Positions 8,656-17,042 of a stretch of DNA of 38,887 bases are shown one piece after another. The DNA is from Planctomycetaceae bacterium. GTDB lineage: Bacteria > Planctomycetota > Planctomycetia > Pirellulales > Pirellulaceae. Below the pieces are notes generated by a model, which was not told the DNA's origin, did not search any database, and worked only from the letters and a program-made list of their open reading frames with translations. A program made the position numbers and the translations under genes. Position 1 is the stretch's first letter. Every line of letters starts with the position of its first letter. The stretch covers positions 1 through 38,887 of the forward strand of contig DUDC01000046.1 in NCBI GenBank assembly GCA_012959465.1. Reading direction: 5' to 3'.

Positions 8656-9615
8656 ATGTCCACAGCCATATCGAAACCGACCTCAGAATCGTCCTCGGTT
8701 CGACATTTGGTTACCTTGTTTGACGTGCGGCGGGACGAAGTGATCGATATCCTGCGCATCGCCCGAGTGCTCAAGGACGCATTTGAACGAGGTGAACGGC
8801 ACCCCTATTTGCCCAGACGCGTCTTGGGCCTACTATTTCAAAAACAATCACTCAGAACTCGTGTGAGTTTTGAAAGTGGAATCGCTCACCTTGGCGGAAG
8901 TAGCCTGTTCTTGGGTCAGGACGTCGGTTGGGAAGATCGCGAGTCGATTGCCGACTTTGCCTCCGTCTTGAGCCAATACGTAGACATTATCGTCTGCCGC
9001 GCCTACTCGCACGAACGTGTCACCGAGTTGGCCGAGTATTCCGCCTGTCCGGTGGTGAACGGGCTCACTGACCTGGCCCACCCTTGTCAGGCCTTAGCCG
9101 ATTTATTCACGGTAGAAGAAGCGTTTGGTTCGCTTTCCGGAGCGAAGTTGGCGTACGTGGGTGATGGCAACAACGTCGCTGCCAGCTTGGCGCTAGCGTG
9201 TGGCCTGCTGGACGTCGAGTTGCGAGTCGCTTGCCCGCCAGGGTACGAATTACCACTTTCGTTCTTGGAAAAAGTTCGCAATCACGTTGGCAACGTGAGA
9301 TTCACAGCCACCAATGACCCACGAGAAGCGGTCCGAGGGGCAAATGTCGTTTACACCGATGTCTGGACCAGTATGGGGCAAGAGGCTGAGGAGGAAAGCC
9401 GCAAACAAGCTCTCGCGAACTACCAAGTCAACAAAGAACTCATGAAACACGCTGACCCCGATGCGCACTTCCTACACTGTTTACCAGCTCGCCGAGGTGA
9501 AGAGGTCACCGCCGATGTAATCGACGGACCGAACAGCCTAGTCGTCGAACAGGCAGCCAATCGAATGCACGCCCAGAAGGGCCTGATGGCATGGCTGCTC
9601 AAGGCGGATATCTGA
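8656..9615 (+). CDS. argF: Ornithine carbamoyltransferase
   Basis: Transfers the carbamoyl group of carbamoyl phosphate to ornithine, giving citrulline. It is 319 residues long. The carbamoyl-phosphate loop reads S65-L-R-T-R69 (the Thr of the common STRTR form is Leu, a variant known among OTCases). HPCQALADL, DVWTSMGQE and FLHCLPARRGEEV (ornithine-binding Cys, near residue 273) are all present. The frame is open back to 8551 inside argD, but the ATG at 8656 follows ACGGAG and matches the family's start. Third gene of the arg cluster. No argG or argH follows. Confidence 0.95.
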   Translation: MSTAISKPTSESSSVRHLVTLFDVRRDEVIDILRIARVLKDAFERGERHPYLPRRVLGLLFQKQSLRTRVSFESGIAHLGGSSLFLGQDVGWEDRESIADFASVLSQYVDIIVCRAYSHERVTELAEYSACPVVNGLTDLAHPCQALADLFTVEEAFGSLSGAKLAYVGDGNNVAASLALACGLLDVELRVACPPGYELPLSFLEKVRNHVGNVRFTATNDPREAVRGANVVYTDVWTSMGQEAEEESRKQALANYQVNKELMKHADPDAHFLHCLPARRGEEVTADVIDGPNSLVVEQAANRMHAQKGLMAWLLKADI

Positions 9616-9695
9616 CAACGGCGTTTCACAACTCTCCCGACAAGATCATTCCACGACGCTTACTCGGCTCGTTGCAAACCACAAGGACATCAAAC

Positions 9696-10424
9696 ATGCC
9701 GCGTTCGGCATCCGAATTACGTCCAGTAAAAATCAAACGCAAGTTCACGAAAACGGCGCCGGGCAGCGTCTTGTACCAATGCGGCGAAACGGTCGTCTTG
9801 TGCTCGGCCAGCGTTGACACTCGGGTTCCGCCGTGGATGGAAGGTAAAGGGCGGGGTTGGATCACTGCCGAATACAACATGCTGCCGAGTAGTACGGCTC
9901 CTCGGAAAAAACGAGATCGGGGAGGAAAAGTCGACGGCCGCACGACCGAAATTCAGCGATTGATCGGGCGCAGTTTTCGCGCAGTCGCAAATATGGAAGC
10001 TCTGGGCGAAATGACGATCACGGTGGATTGCGATGTTCTTCAGGCCGACGGTGGCACACGAACTGCCAGCATCACTGGCGGCTTTATCGCTCTGGTGGAC
10101 GCACTGTGGTCCGTGCGCAAGTTGCTTCCCAACCCGGACGTCTATCCGCTAAGTGACAATGTCGCGGCGGTCAGCGTCGGCATTGTCGATGGACATTGCG
10201 TCTTAGACCTCGACTACGAGTTAGATTTCGCGGCTGCGGTCGACATGAACGTCGTGATGACGGGCAGTGGGCAATTCATCGAAATCCAGGGGACCGGCGA
10301 AGAAGCCACGTTTTCGGACGACGAGCTGGCCAGCCTACTCAAACTCGCCAAACGGGGGATCAAGAGTATCTCAAAGCAGCAGGCCAAAACTCTCGGCCGC
10401 ATCTGGCCGTTTAGTAAGAGTTGA
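9696..10424 (+). CDS. rph: Ribonuclease PH
   Basis: A phosphate-dependent 3'-5' exoribonuclease that trims tRNA 3' ends; 242 residues, matching the family. Recognisable segments are the N-terminal RPVKIKRKFTK, the nucleotide-proximal DGRTTEIQRLIGRS, the catalytic-site region TITVDCDVLQADGG followed by TRTASITGG, and the C-terminal GTGEEATFSDDEL. The ATG at 9696 follows AAGGA and fits the family start; the open frame extends further upstream. It is 80 bases after argF on the same strand, so it may share the arg transcript, though the functions are unrelated. It ends 32 bases from the convergent sulfatase gene. Confidence 0.94.
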   Translation: MPRSASELRPVKIKRKFTKTAPGSVLYQCGETVVLCSASVDTRVPPWMEGKGRGWITAEYNMLPSSTAPRKKRDRGGKVDGRTTEIQRLIGRSFRAVANMEALGEMTITVDCDVLQADGGTRTASITGGFIALVDALWSVRKLLPNPDVYPLSDNVAAVSVGIVDGHCVLDLDYELDFAAAVDMNVVMTGSGQFIEIQGTGEEATFSDDELASLLKLAKRGIKSISKQQAKTLGRIWPFSKS

Positions 10425-10456
10425 CGTCACAGAACGCAGTTGCAGCTTTGGCGGCT

Positions 10457-12235
10457 CTATTCGAATTCATAAGGCCATGGCTTGACATTTGCGCGGGCGG
10501 CCCAGGCCTCCCATTTCGCCGACAACTCGGCGACTCTTTTTGGAAACTCACCCGACAGGTCATGGAGTTCGGGGCGATCGTTAACCATGTTGTACAACTC
10601 CCAATCGAACAGTTTGGCCGGCCGACCTGGCTGTCCCTTGCGCACCAATTTCCAATCGCCATCACGAACAGCGCAATTCAAATGGTGCTCAAAGTACAAC
10701 GCGTCTTGTCGGTCCAACGACTGCCCAGAAAACGACGGTCGCAGACTGACACCTTCCAACGGCAAGATTTGTTGTCCGGCGATCGATGGCGGGTAATCGA
10801 CAGCGCCCACATCGACGCACGTGGCCATGATATCGATAACATGTGCAGGCTGTCGCTCGAGAGTTCCGCGCCGTTTCTTCGCAATGCCCGCTGGCCAATG
10901 GACAATCAACGGTGTTGATATTCCACCTTCGTGAGACCAGTGTTTGTATTCTCGGAACGGCGTGTTCGAAACATTGGCCCAACCGCGACCGTAGCCGATG
11001 AATGTATCTTCAGGTCCCGCCATTACTCCCGGTCCAACACGCAATGGACGGCCGTCACGTGTTTGCATGGGCGGCCAGATCTTTGTTTGAAATTCGTTGG
11101 GCCCCAACGGCTTGTAGTCCGACGCATACGGTTTGTTGGGCGAGTATCGGCCGTAGCCTTCCGCGCACCCACCGTTGTCCTGCAAGAACATCACCAACGT
11201 GTTGTCGGATTGACCTTCTCTCTTGATCTCCGCCAAAATTCGGCCGATTCCCTGATCCATGCTGTCAATCATAGCCGCATAAACTTCCATGTTGCGAGCT
11301 TCCCACGCCTTGTCGCTAACACGGCCCCAGTCGTCTGATTGAGAGGAAAGCTCCGTCGATGCGGCGACCAAACCGAGTTCCTTGAGTCGCTTCAAACGCT
11401 CTGCGCGGATGGGACCGAATCCCTCGTCGTACGCACCCTTATATTTCGCGATGTCTTCCGGTAGGGCATGCATCGGCCAATGCGCTGTCGTAAAGGCAAC
11501 GTAGAGGAAGAAAGGCTTGTCCGGCGTCGCTGCGGCGTGCTCTTTGAGAAACGTGACGGCGTTATCACTGATGGCGTCGGTATAGTAGTAGGTGTCCGGT
11601 TGGTACTTTGGGTCGTTGACCGGTGTGATGAACTGGTTACCTCGGCAGAGCGTGGCGGGATCATAAAAACTACCGGCACCGGTAATCGTTCCGTAGAACT
11701 TTTCAAAGCCCCGCTGCATCGGCCAGTTTTCCACAGGGCCATTGGGCCTGGTATGACTTGTCACGTGCCACTTGCCAGACATGTACGATCGATAGCCCGC
11801 CGTGGAAAGCGATTCGGCGATCGTTGTGACGTTGCGACCCAACTCGCCTCGATACCCGGGCAATTTCCGGTCACCGGTCATTAAACCGATGCCCGCCTGA
11901 TGAGAATAGACACCTGTCAAAATTGACGCTCGTGTGGGGCAACAGCGGGCCGTGTTATAAAACTGACTGAATCGAAGTCCGTCCTCCGCCAGACGATCGA
12001 GGTGGGGAGTGTTGATCTCACCGCCATAACAACCGATATCGGAGAAGCCCATATCATCCGACATGATGACGACAATATTCGGTCGGTCATCTCTTGCGCG
12101 GTCGTCGGTCGCCGCCGCCAACAGGTCCGGATGGACCGTCTGAGCAAAGAGAATGGCCGCGACCATCCCGATCAGCAGTCTCCTGGAGCTCAGCGAACGA
12201 AGTCTGAGCCAACAAGAACTGAGCGGTGCGGGCAT
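10457..12235 (-). CDS. Arylsulfatase (type I, Cys-type), exported
   Basis: A 592-residue sulfatase. RPNIVVIMSDDMGFSDIGCY supplies the metal-binding Asp pair (about 60-61). The maturation motif is RCCPTRASILTG, in which Cys98 of CxPxR would become formylglycine. SGKWH and PFFLYVAFTTAHWPMHA complete the family pattern. Sulfatases hydrolyse sulfate esters of polysaccharides or small molecules and are very numerous in marine planctomycetes. An Arg-rich N-terminus leads into a hydrophobic stretch (about 22-40), consistent with export. The start is uncertain: ATG at 12235 is preferred, while GTG at 12268 would add 11 residues, and neither has a good ribosome site. The matching maturation enzyme is not in this window. 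Substrate unknown. Confidence 0.92.
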   Translation of the reverse strand: MPAPLSSCWLRLRSLSSRRLLIGMVAAILFAQTVHPDLLAAATDDRARDDRPNIVVIMSDDMGFSDIGCYGGEINTPHLDRLAEDGLRFSQFYNTARCCPTRASILTGVYSHQAGIGLMTGDRKLPGYRGELGRNVTTIAESLSTAGYRSYMSGKWHVTSHTRPNGPVENWPMQRGFEKFYGTITGAGSFYDPATLCRGNQFITPVNDPKYQPDTYYYTDAISDNAVTFLKEHAAATPDKPFFLYVAFTTAHWPMHALPEDIAKYKGAYDEGFGPIRAERLKRLKELGLVAASTELSSQSDDWGRVSDKAWEARNMEVYAAMIDSMDQGIGRILAEIKREGQSDNTLVMFLQDNGGCAEGYGRYSPNKPYASDYKPLGPNEFQTKIWPPMQTRDGRPLRVGPGVMAGPEDTFIGYGRGWANVSNTPFREYKHWSHEGGISTPLIVHWPAGIAKKRRGTLERQPAHVIDIMATCVDVGAVDYPPSIAGQQILPLEGVSLRPSFSGQSLDRQDALYFEHHLNCAVRDGDWKLVRKGQPGRPAKLFDWELYNMVNDRPELHDLSGEFPKRVAELSAKWEAWAARANVKPWPYEFE

Positions 12236-12613
12236 AGAAGATGAAGTAATGATAGCGATTCCTCTCACATTGGTGCGGCTGGCGCGAACAAAGCGATATG
12301 CGGACCGCGGTTGTCACGACTGTCGGTGTATTCTCGTCTCACTGAATCCGATCGTCAATTGCCAGCGATATGGGAAAATCGCCCCGAGCCGTTTGGACAT
12401 CGAGTACCAAGTTCCGCTTGGTATCCATGTCGGTGATCCGTTAAGATAGAACGCGGCTAAGGACGCGGTCGCCGCTCGTCCTGATTTGCCAATTGACGAT
12501 AGATACGATACGGAAACGCCGAAAAATCGCTGCCCTTTATTCTCTGCGAGAACGTTGTGAGTCGCCCGACAACCAACAAGATCGGCTGTCCGTCATTTCG
12601 ACGTTCGCTCCAC
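12236..12613. promoter_or_regulatory. Divergent intergenic region with a GC-rich hairpin
   Basis: About 380 bases separate the divergent sulfatase and DUF1501 genes, so promoters for both should lie here. I find no convincing coding sequence. One strong hairpin is visible: AGGACGCGG from 12460 pairs with CCG and CGTCCT ending at 12482, with a 3-base loop and a 2-base bulge. It has no T-run and may be a leader structure or an operator. Confidence 0.4.
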
Positions 12614-13924
12614 ATGGAACGGCGAAGTTTTCTGCAGGCAGGCACCCTTGGATCACTCGGATTGGCGAATCTGCTGCGAGTCGCAGCGGGCAGCCCATCG
12701 AGCGACAAGCATTCGGTCATCTTGCTCTGGATGCGGGGAGGTCCCAGTCAACATGAGACGTGGGACCCAAAACCGGAGGCTCCGGTCGAATATCGAGGGT
12801 CTTTTGGCGCTGCGAAAACAAACGTGCCTGGACTCCAAATCTGTGATTTGCTGCCAAAGAGCGCTGCAATCATGGACCAGTGGTCGATCATACGCAGCCT
12901 AAATCACAAGGATGCCGGACATTCATCCGGCGACCAACTTCTCTTTACCGGATATCCCAACGAGGGTGTTCCCGACAGCAACTCATACCCTAGCGTTGGG
13001 TCGATTGTCGCTCGACAATTGCAACAAGATTGCCCCGAGCTTCCGGCCTATGTAATGATCCCTCGTCGTGTACCAGGAACGGATTCGGCCTATCTGGGCC
13101 CATCGTGCCGGCCGTTCGAAACTCAGGCTGACCCGGCCAATGCAGGACCTTTTCGGTTACCGAATTTTGAAATTCCCGCTGCTCTGTCAGTCGACCGAAT
13201 TAGGTCTCGACGTGATCTACTCAAGAGCTTCGACCGATTGCGCCGTAGGGTAGATGAGAGCGGTGAGATGGAAGCGGTAGACGCGTTTCAGCAGCGAGCA
13301 TGGGAGATTATTTCCGGTGTCAAGGCGCGAGCGGCGTTCGACCTAGATGCCGAACCGGCCAGTGTCCGTGAACGATATGGCTTCATGCCGGCGTACAAAG
13401 CACCGACTCCGGACCGCTGTGGAGTTCCTGCTTGGAGCCAACGCCTGTTACTTGCTCGACGGTTAGTTGAAGCGGGCGTGCGGCTTGTCACGGTCGATTG
13501 CCGCTGGTGGGATACGCACGTCAAGGGCTATGAGACCATGCGGGATGGTTTCCTACCACGCTGGGATCAGGCGTACACTGCCCTGATCGAAGACCTGGCA
13601 CAGCGCGGGCTACTTGAATCGACAATGGTCCTGGCCTGGGGCGAATTTGGCCGTACGCCCCGAGTCAACGCGACCGGTGGGCGAGACCATTACCCGCTTG
13701 TTTTCTCGGCGGCCATCACGGGTGGCGGGATTCAAGGAGGAAGAGTCGTCGGCTCGTCCGATTCAAAAGGCGCGCTACCGCAGGACAATCCCAAACGCCC
13801 GCAAGATGTCTTGGCAACGGTCTATCGCCATCTGGGGATCGACACCCGGGCACATTATCTAGATCAAAACGGAAGACCCGTTTCAGTACTACCGTTTGGC
13901 GAACCGATTGATGAGCTGTTTTGA
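12614..13924 (+). CDS. DUF1501 family protein with Tat signal
   Basis: A 436-residue member of the DUF1501 family (alkaline-phosphatase-like fold, distantly related to sulfatases), found in large numbers in planctomycetes. The N-terminus MERRSFLQAG matches a twin-arginine signal, so it should be exported folded. Family features include ILLWMRGGPSQHETWDPKP (about 38-56), HKDAGHSSGDQLLFTGYP and the C-terminal AWGEFGRTPRVN with GRDHYPLVFS. The catalytic role of the family is not established. The frame is open from 12557, but the ATG at 12614 gives the proper Tat start. The stop overlaps the start of the next gene by 14 bases, suggesting translational coupling. Confidence 0.88.
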   Translation: MERRSFLQAGTLGSLGLANLLRVAAGSPSSDKHSVILLWMRGGPSQHETWDPKPEAPVEYRGSFGAAKTNVPGLQICDLLPKSAAIMDQWSIIRSLNHKDAGHSSGDQLLFTGYPNEGVPDSNSYPSVGSIVARQLQQDCPELPAYVMIPRRVPGTDSAYLGPSCRPFETQADPANAGPFRLPNFEIPAALSVDRIRSRRDLLKSFDRLRRRVDESGEMEAVDAFQQRAWEIISGVKARAAFDLDAEPASVRERYGFMPAYKAPTPDRCGVPAWSQRLLLARRLVEAGVRLVTVDCRWWDTHVKGYETMRDGFLPRWDQAYTALIEDLAQRGLLESTMVLAWGEFGRTPRVNATGGRDHYPLVFSAAITGGGIQGGRVVGSSDSKGALPQDNPKRPQDVLATVYRHLGIDTRAHYLDQNGRPVSVLPFGEPIDELF

Positions 13925-14819
13925 GAAACGCTGTACCCTATTGCGAATACGCTGTGGCTGGATCTCCCTTGCGTTGGCAGTCACATGCAGCTGCAGCCCC
14001 TTGGTTATGGGGCAAGATGCCGAGCAGATGATCCGCTTGATCGTTCGCAGCGACGACATGGGTGCGGCACACGCGGTCAACGTCGCGTGTCTACGGACGG
14101 TCACTCACGGTATCGCCCGATCGATCGAAGTTATCGTTCCAGCGCCTTGGTTTATCGAGGCCGTCGAAATGCTCAAACAGCATCCGGACATCGACGTCGG
14201 GGTGCATCTCGACCTAACCAGTGAATGGTCACGAGTAAAGTGGGGCCCGGTATGCAAGAGTGTGCCCAGTTTGGTCGATGCAAATGGTCATTTTTATCCC
14301 ATGACGCGGCAACGGCGAGGTTGGCCGCCAAATACAGGATTCCTCGATTCGGACTGGAAGATCGATCAAGTCGAACGCGAACTTCGAGCCCAAATCGAAA
14401 CGGCGAAGCGACTGCTACCCAACGTAACTCACTTATCAGCACATATGGGGACTGCGACAAGTTCGCCTGAGCTGCGAACCCTGACGCAACGTCTGGCAGC
14501 CGAATACGACTTGCCATTGAGTTTGCCAAACATCAAGGCGACCGAGCGGTTCGGCGGTCCGCAGACAACGCCTGAGGAGAAAGAAACTCAGATGATCCAG
14601 ATCCTCGAGAACCTATCGCCTGGCCTTTGGATGTTTGTTGAACATCCGGCGCTCGACACGCCAGAGATGCGAGCACTTGGTCATCGAGGATACGACAATG
14701 TCGCATCGGATCGGGCCGGAGTTACTCGCGCGTTTACCAGCGGTAAAGCAAAGGAAGTGATCGAGCGACGTAGCATTCAACTTGTCAGCTATGCCGATGT
14801 TCTGCGGGCAATGAAATGA
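13911..14819 (+). CDS. YdjC/ChbG-type carbohydrate deacetylase-like protein, exported
   Basis: A 302-residue protein of the YdjC/ChbG family, whose studied members remove acetyl groups from chito-oligosaccharides. IVRSDDMGAAHAVN gives the paired Asp (48-49), GVHLDLTSEW (near 96-105) and THLSAHMGT (near 175) give the metal-binding histidines. The N-terminus has a signal-peptide-like stretch (about 16-35, ending LVMGQDA), so it acts outside the cytoplasm. The ATG at 13911 lies inside the last codons of the DUF1501 gene; TTG codons at 13896 and 13908 are less likely. The tight overlap suggests the two proteins are made together, perhaps on the same sugar polymer. The substrate cannot be read from sequence. 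Confidence 0.85.
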   Translation: MSCFEKRCTLLRIRCGWISLALAVTCSCSPLVMGQDAEQMIRLIVRSDDMGAAHAVNVACLRTVTHGIARSIEVIVPAPWFIEAVEMLKQHPDIDVGVHLDLTSEWSRVKWGPVCKSVPSLVDANGHFYPMTRQRRGWPPNTGFLDSDWKIDQVERELRAQIETAKRLLPNVTHLSAHMGTATSSPELRTLTQRLAAEYDLPLSLPNIKATERFGGPQTTPEEKETQMIQILENLSPGLWMFVEHPALDTPEMRALGHRGYDNVASDRAGVTRAFTSGKAKEVIERRSIQLVSYADVLRAMK

Positions 14820-14850
14820 CGAAGTGACCCCAAAGAGGCAAATGAGGGAC

Positions 14851-15435
14851 CTAGCTCTTTTGACGTCCCTCGATGGCCACGAGCAAGATCCCCGCTGCCA
14901 GCACAACCATTTGATGAATCGAACTATCAGCGTTGATCGCCACGGTCATCTTGTGAACAAACGGATTGAAGTGGGTACGTAAATTGGCGATCTCCGCGCC
15001 ACTCCCGTCGATCAACGAGAACTTCTGTGGGAACAGATTCCCCATTGGCACGAACCGTCTAACCATCGCCATGCCCATACTGTCTTCGGCTAGCCTTCCG
15101 ACCGGCTCGTCGTTTTGGTTCAACACCTCCCAGGAATCTCTCAAGATGGAAGAAAAACCCTTGCGTCGCAAGGCGCCGAGCGAATTACCCGTTTTCTCGT
15201 CGACAACGTCGTACGCGGCACTAAAGTCGATGATGCTGCGGGCCTTGATCGAAATCAGCGGTGCGTTCTCGCTTTCGTCGGTGAAGACTCGAATGTCCTC
15301 CTTCAACTTGAACGCTTTTTGCCGCGAAAATCCGATCAGTTCGCCGGTGTCGTTATAGATGTGAAACTTCGCGCCCAGGAATGTGAGAATCTTGCGTCGG
15401 ATCGTGTACTCGTATCGTGGCGAGTCGGTGGACAT
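14851..15435 (-). CDS. LURP-one-related / tubby C-terminal-like family protein
   Basis: A 194-residue protein resembling the LURP-one-related (DUF567) family, a small beta-barrel related to tubby and phospholipid scramblase C-termini. The pattern is short repeated beta units, such as FHIYNDTGELIGFSRQK, YDVVDEKTGNSLGALRR, WEVLNQNDEPVGRL and FSLIDGSGAEIANL, followed by a C-terminal hydrophobic helix MVVLAAGILLVAIEG (near 173-188). There is no signal peptide. The ATG at 15435 follows GGAGAG; the open frame to 15516 is not needed. It is convergent with the deacetylase gene (31-base gap). Bacterial family members have no settled function, though membrane association is plausible. Confidence 0.75.
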   Translation of the reverse strand: MSTDSPRYEYTIRRKILTFLGAKFHIYNDTGELIGFSRQKAFKLKEDIRVFTDESENAPLISIKARSIIDFSAAYDVVDEKTGNSLGALRRKGFSSILRDSWEVLNQNDEPVGRLAEDSMGMAMVRRFVPMGNLFPQKFSLIDGSGAEIANLRTHFNPFVHKMTVAINADSSIHQMVVLAAGILLVAIEGRQKS

Positions 15436-15534
15436 GGTGTATCTCTCTCCAGATGAAGAACCATCGTAGACCGTCCCGCGAGTATACATGATCTGATGGA
15501 ACGATACGCAGCGCATTCACGATTCGATGCAATC

Positions 15535-15606
15535 TGAGCCGCAGGCGCTAGACTCGAGTCTACAAACGCGTTCCATAGGCGAGACCCGATGCTAGCGCGT
15601 TTCGGC
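15535..15606. repeat. REP-like inverted repeat pair, locus 2
   Basis: The left copy (15535-15564) reads TGAGCCGCAGGCGCTAGACT and onwards. The right copy (15578-15606), on the opposite strand, reads ACGCGCTAGCATCGGGTCTC in its centre. A 13-base spacer separates them, so the pair can form a long imperfect hairpin around the palindromic GCGCTAGC core. Same family as 1642-1720 and 26961-27025. Confidence 0.7.
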
Positions 15607-15633
15607 ATTCGATGCAAATCTGAGCCGCATTTC

Positions 15634-15663
15634 GCCGATGTAGGAGATGCCGATGTAGGAGAT
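15634..15663. repeat. 15-bp perfect tandem duplication
   Basis: GCCGATGTAGGAGAT occurs twice head-to-tail at 15634-15648 and 15649-15663, right after the second copy of the REP flank. Non-coding; probably a replication-slippage product. Confidence 0.85.
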
Positions 15664-15856
15664 ATGGTCCCGCAAAACAATTTGGCCCGCTGGTGTCGAC
15701 AGGGCGGACTTCAGTTGCTGAACCCGTAGCTTGCTCCCTACTGCGACGACAACGGAGTAGTCTTCGCTCACTTGCGCATCGGGTGAGGCTTCTTAGCCCG
15801 GTGCGTCATCGAGGGGGCACCCAAATTCTCGTGTGATGTCAGGCGGCAGTCTTCTT

Positions 15857-16819
15857 CTAGTGAAAACGCATCGACAAGCCGGTACCGAGGAAATAGTCCG
15901 TCGCTGCGTCGTTCAGCCCTACTCCGGCACGGATGTCAAATTGCATGTCGTTGTGGACAAGGTACGTGAATCCGCCGTTGAAGTAATGTTCGGCTACATT
16001 CGTATCGGCACTATGTGGAATGAATGCGTACCACTCGGTGTAAGCGCCGACACAGTCCGTGAGTGTATAGGCGATCGTCCAGGACTGGGCCCACTCGGTA
16101 AAGGCGTCGTTAGAGACATCGTCAATTGCCCGATTGAACTGGGTACTACCAGCCGTCGAGATGAAATCGGTGAGTTCCCAGGAGTAAATCCAATTCAGAC
16201 CGGCAAGCACTTCGTTGCCGGTAAAAACGGATGCACCGGTCGGAACGGTCATTTGCGGGATGATCGCCATTTCAGGCAGGATTCCCTCTTGCGGCGTCAG
16301 ACCGATCTTGAATCCCAGATAGAGATCCTCGCTGCCTGAGTTCTTAACGAGTCCAACCTCTTCGTCGGCATAATTCCAGCCGACACGCAGTTCTAGCCAT
16401 TCGGCGAAAATTCCATACCGCAGTAGTGGTTCAGGGTACGAATTTGACTTTGTCACAGTACCGCCGTTGTCATAAGCGTACGTGTAGCCGATTTCCAACT
16501 GCGCCACGCCTCTTCCAATGGTAGAAGCGGCTTCGGTGAAGTCGGGGCGATCGGTGACAAGTGGTGCAGTCAGGTCGGGGCCGCCAGAGAAGCTGTTACC
16601 GAAACTCCACTGCATCAGAGTCCCTGGGCAATTACGCCGGCACGAGGTTGAAGAATACGCGGGCTCATCACAGTTTTCCAGGCAAGTGCCATCGACACAG
16701 GATGCTCGGATCGTGGAGAAAACGTCCCCCGCTCGCAATGGAGCTGGGCCGAGAAGTACGGATGCCATCAGAATGGCCAACGCACGCCGATTGTTTGGTA
16801 CTGCAAGTATTGTTGTCAT
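15857..16819 (-). CDS. Outer-membrane beta-barrel, MetA-pathway-of-phenol-degradation type
   Basis: A 320-residue exported protein with signal peptide (about 1-30, ending PLRAGD). The signature LVTDRPDFTEAASTIGRG and VAQLEIGYTYAYDNGG, with alternating beta-strands to the end, matches the 'Phenol_MetA_deg' outer-membrane family, often called a putative transporter. The C-terminal strand LGTGLSMRFH is membrane-strand-like. A short segment after the signal contains five cysteines (CVDGTCLENC and SCRRNC), unusual for this family, perhaps disulfide-bonded or metal-binding. The ATG at 16819 has GGGAGT upstream and follows a perfect palindrome at 16854-16882. Transported substrate unknown. Confidence 0.78.
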   Translation of the reverse strand: MTTILAVPNNRRALAILMASVLLGPAPLRAGDVFSTIRASCVDGTCLENCDEPAYSSTSCRRNCPGTLMQWSFGNSFSGGPDLTAPLVTDRPDFTEAASTIGRGVAQLEIGYTYAYDNGGTVTKSNSYPEPLLRYGIFAEWLELRVGWNYADEEVGLVKNSGSEDLYLGFKIGLTPQEGILPEMAIIPQMTVPTGASVFTGNEVLAGLNWIYSWELTDFISTAGSTQFNRAIDDVSNDAFTEWAQSWTIAYTLTDCVGAYTEWYAFIPHSADTNVAEHYFNGGFTYLVHNDMQFDIRAGVGLNDAATDYFLGTGLSMRFH

Positions 16820-16853
16820 GAATCGACTCCCGTACATCAGTCCCAGGCCGGCC

Positions 16854-16882
16854 AATCGGATAACACGCCTGTTTATCCGATT
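16854..16882 (-). promoter_or_regulatory. Perfect 10-bp palindrome upstream of the outer-membrane protein gene
   Basis: AATCGGATAA (16854-16863) and TTATCCGATT (16873-16882) are exact inverted repeats around a 9-base spacer, ending about 35 bases before the start codon at 16819. The size and place fit a regulator-binding operator or a 5'-leader hairpin. No regulator gene is adjacent. Confidence 0.55.
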
Positions 16883-17042
16883 TCTTCAGCCGCGACACGA
16901 CTCGGCGATCGCGGAAGCGGCAAGAATGTGGATCGGCATCGAGGCGGGCCGGAACTGCGAAAAAATGGGCGTCGTGGCAAAAACCGGTTTTCCGAAACAT
17001 CCGGAACTCACAGCAAGAAGCACACAAAGCGGAGGTCGTTGG

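Larger units (their letters stand above)
15436..15856. other. Repeat-rich intergenic region
   Basis: About 420 bases between two minus-strand genes with no convincing coding sequence. It holds a REP-like inverted pair (15535-15606), a direct repeat of its left flank (15522-15543 and 15607-15629, ATTCGATGCAA(A)TCTGAG then CCGCA) and a 15-bp tandem duplication (15634-15663). The promoter of the LURP-one-like gene should lie near its right edge, just above 15435. Confidence 0.6.

Noticed and set aside
9188..9204. GCGCTAGC-like match to the REP core inside argF
   Set aside because: Only the short core matches, without the TGAGCC or CGGGT flanks, and it lies in conserved coding sequence.
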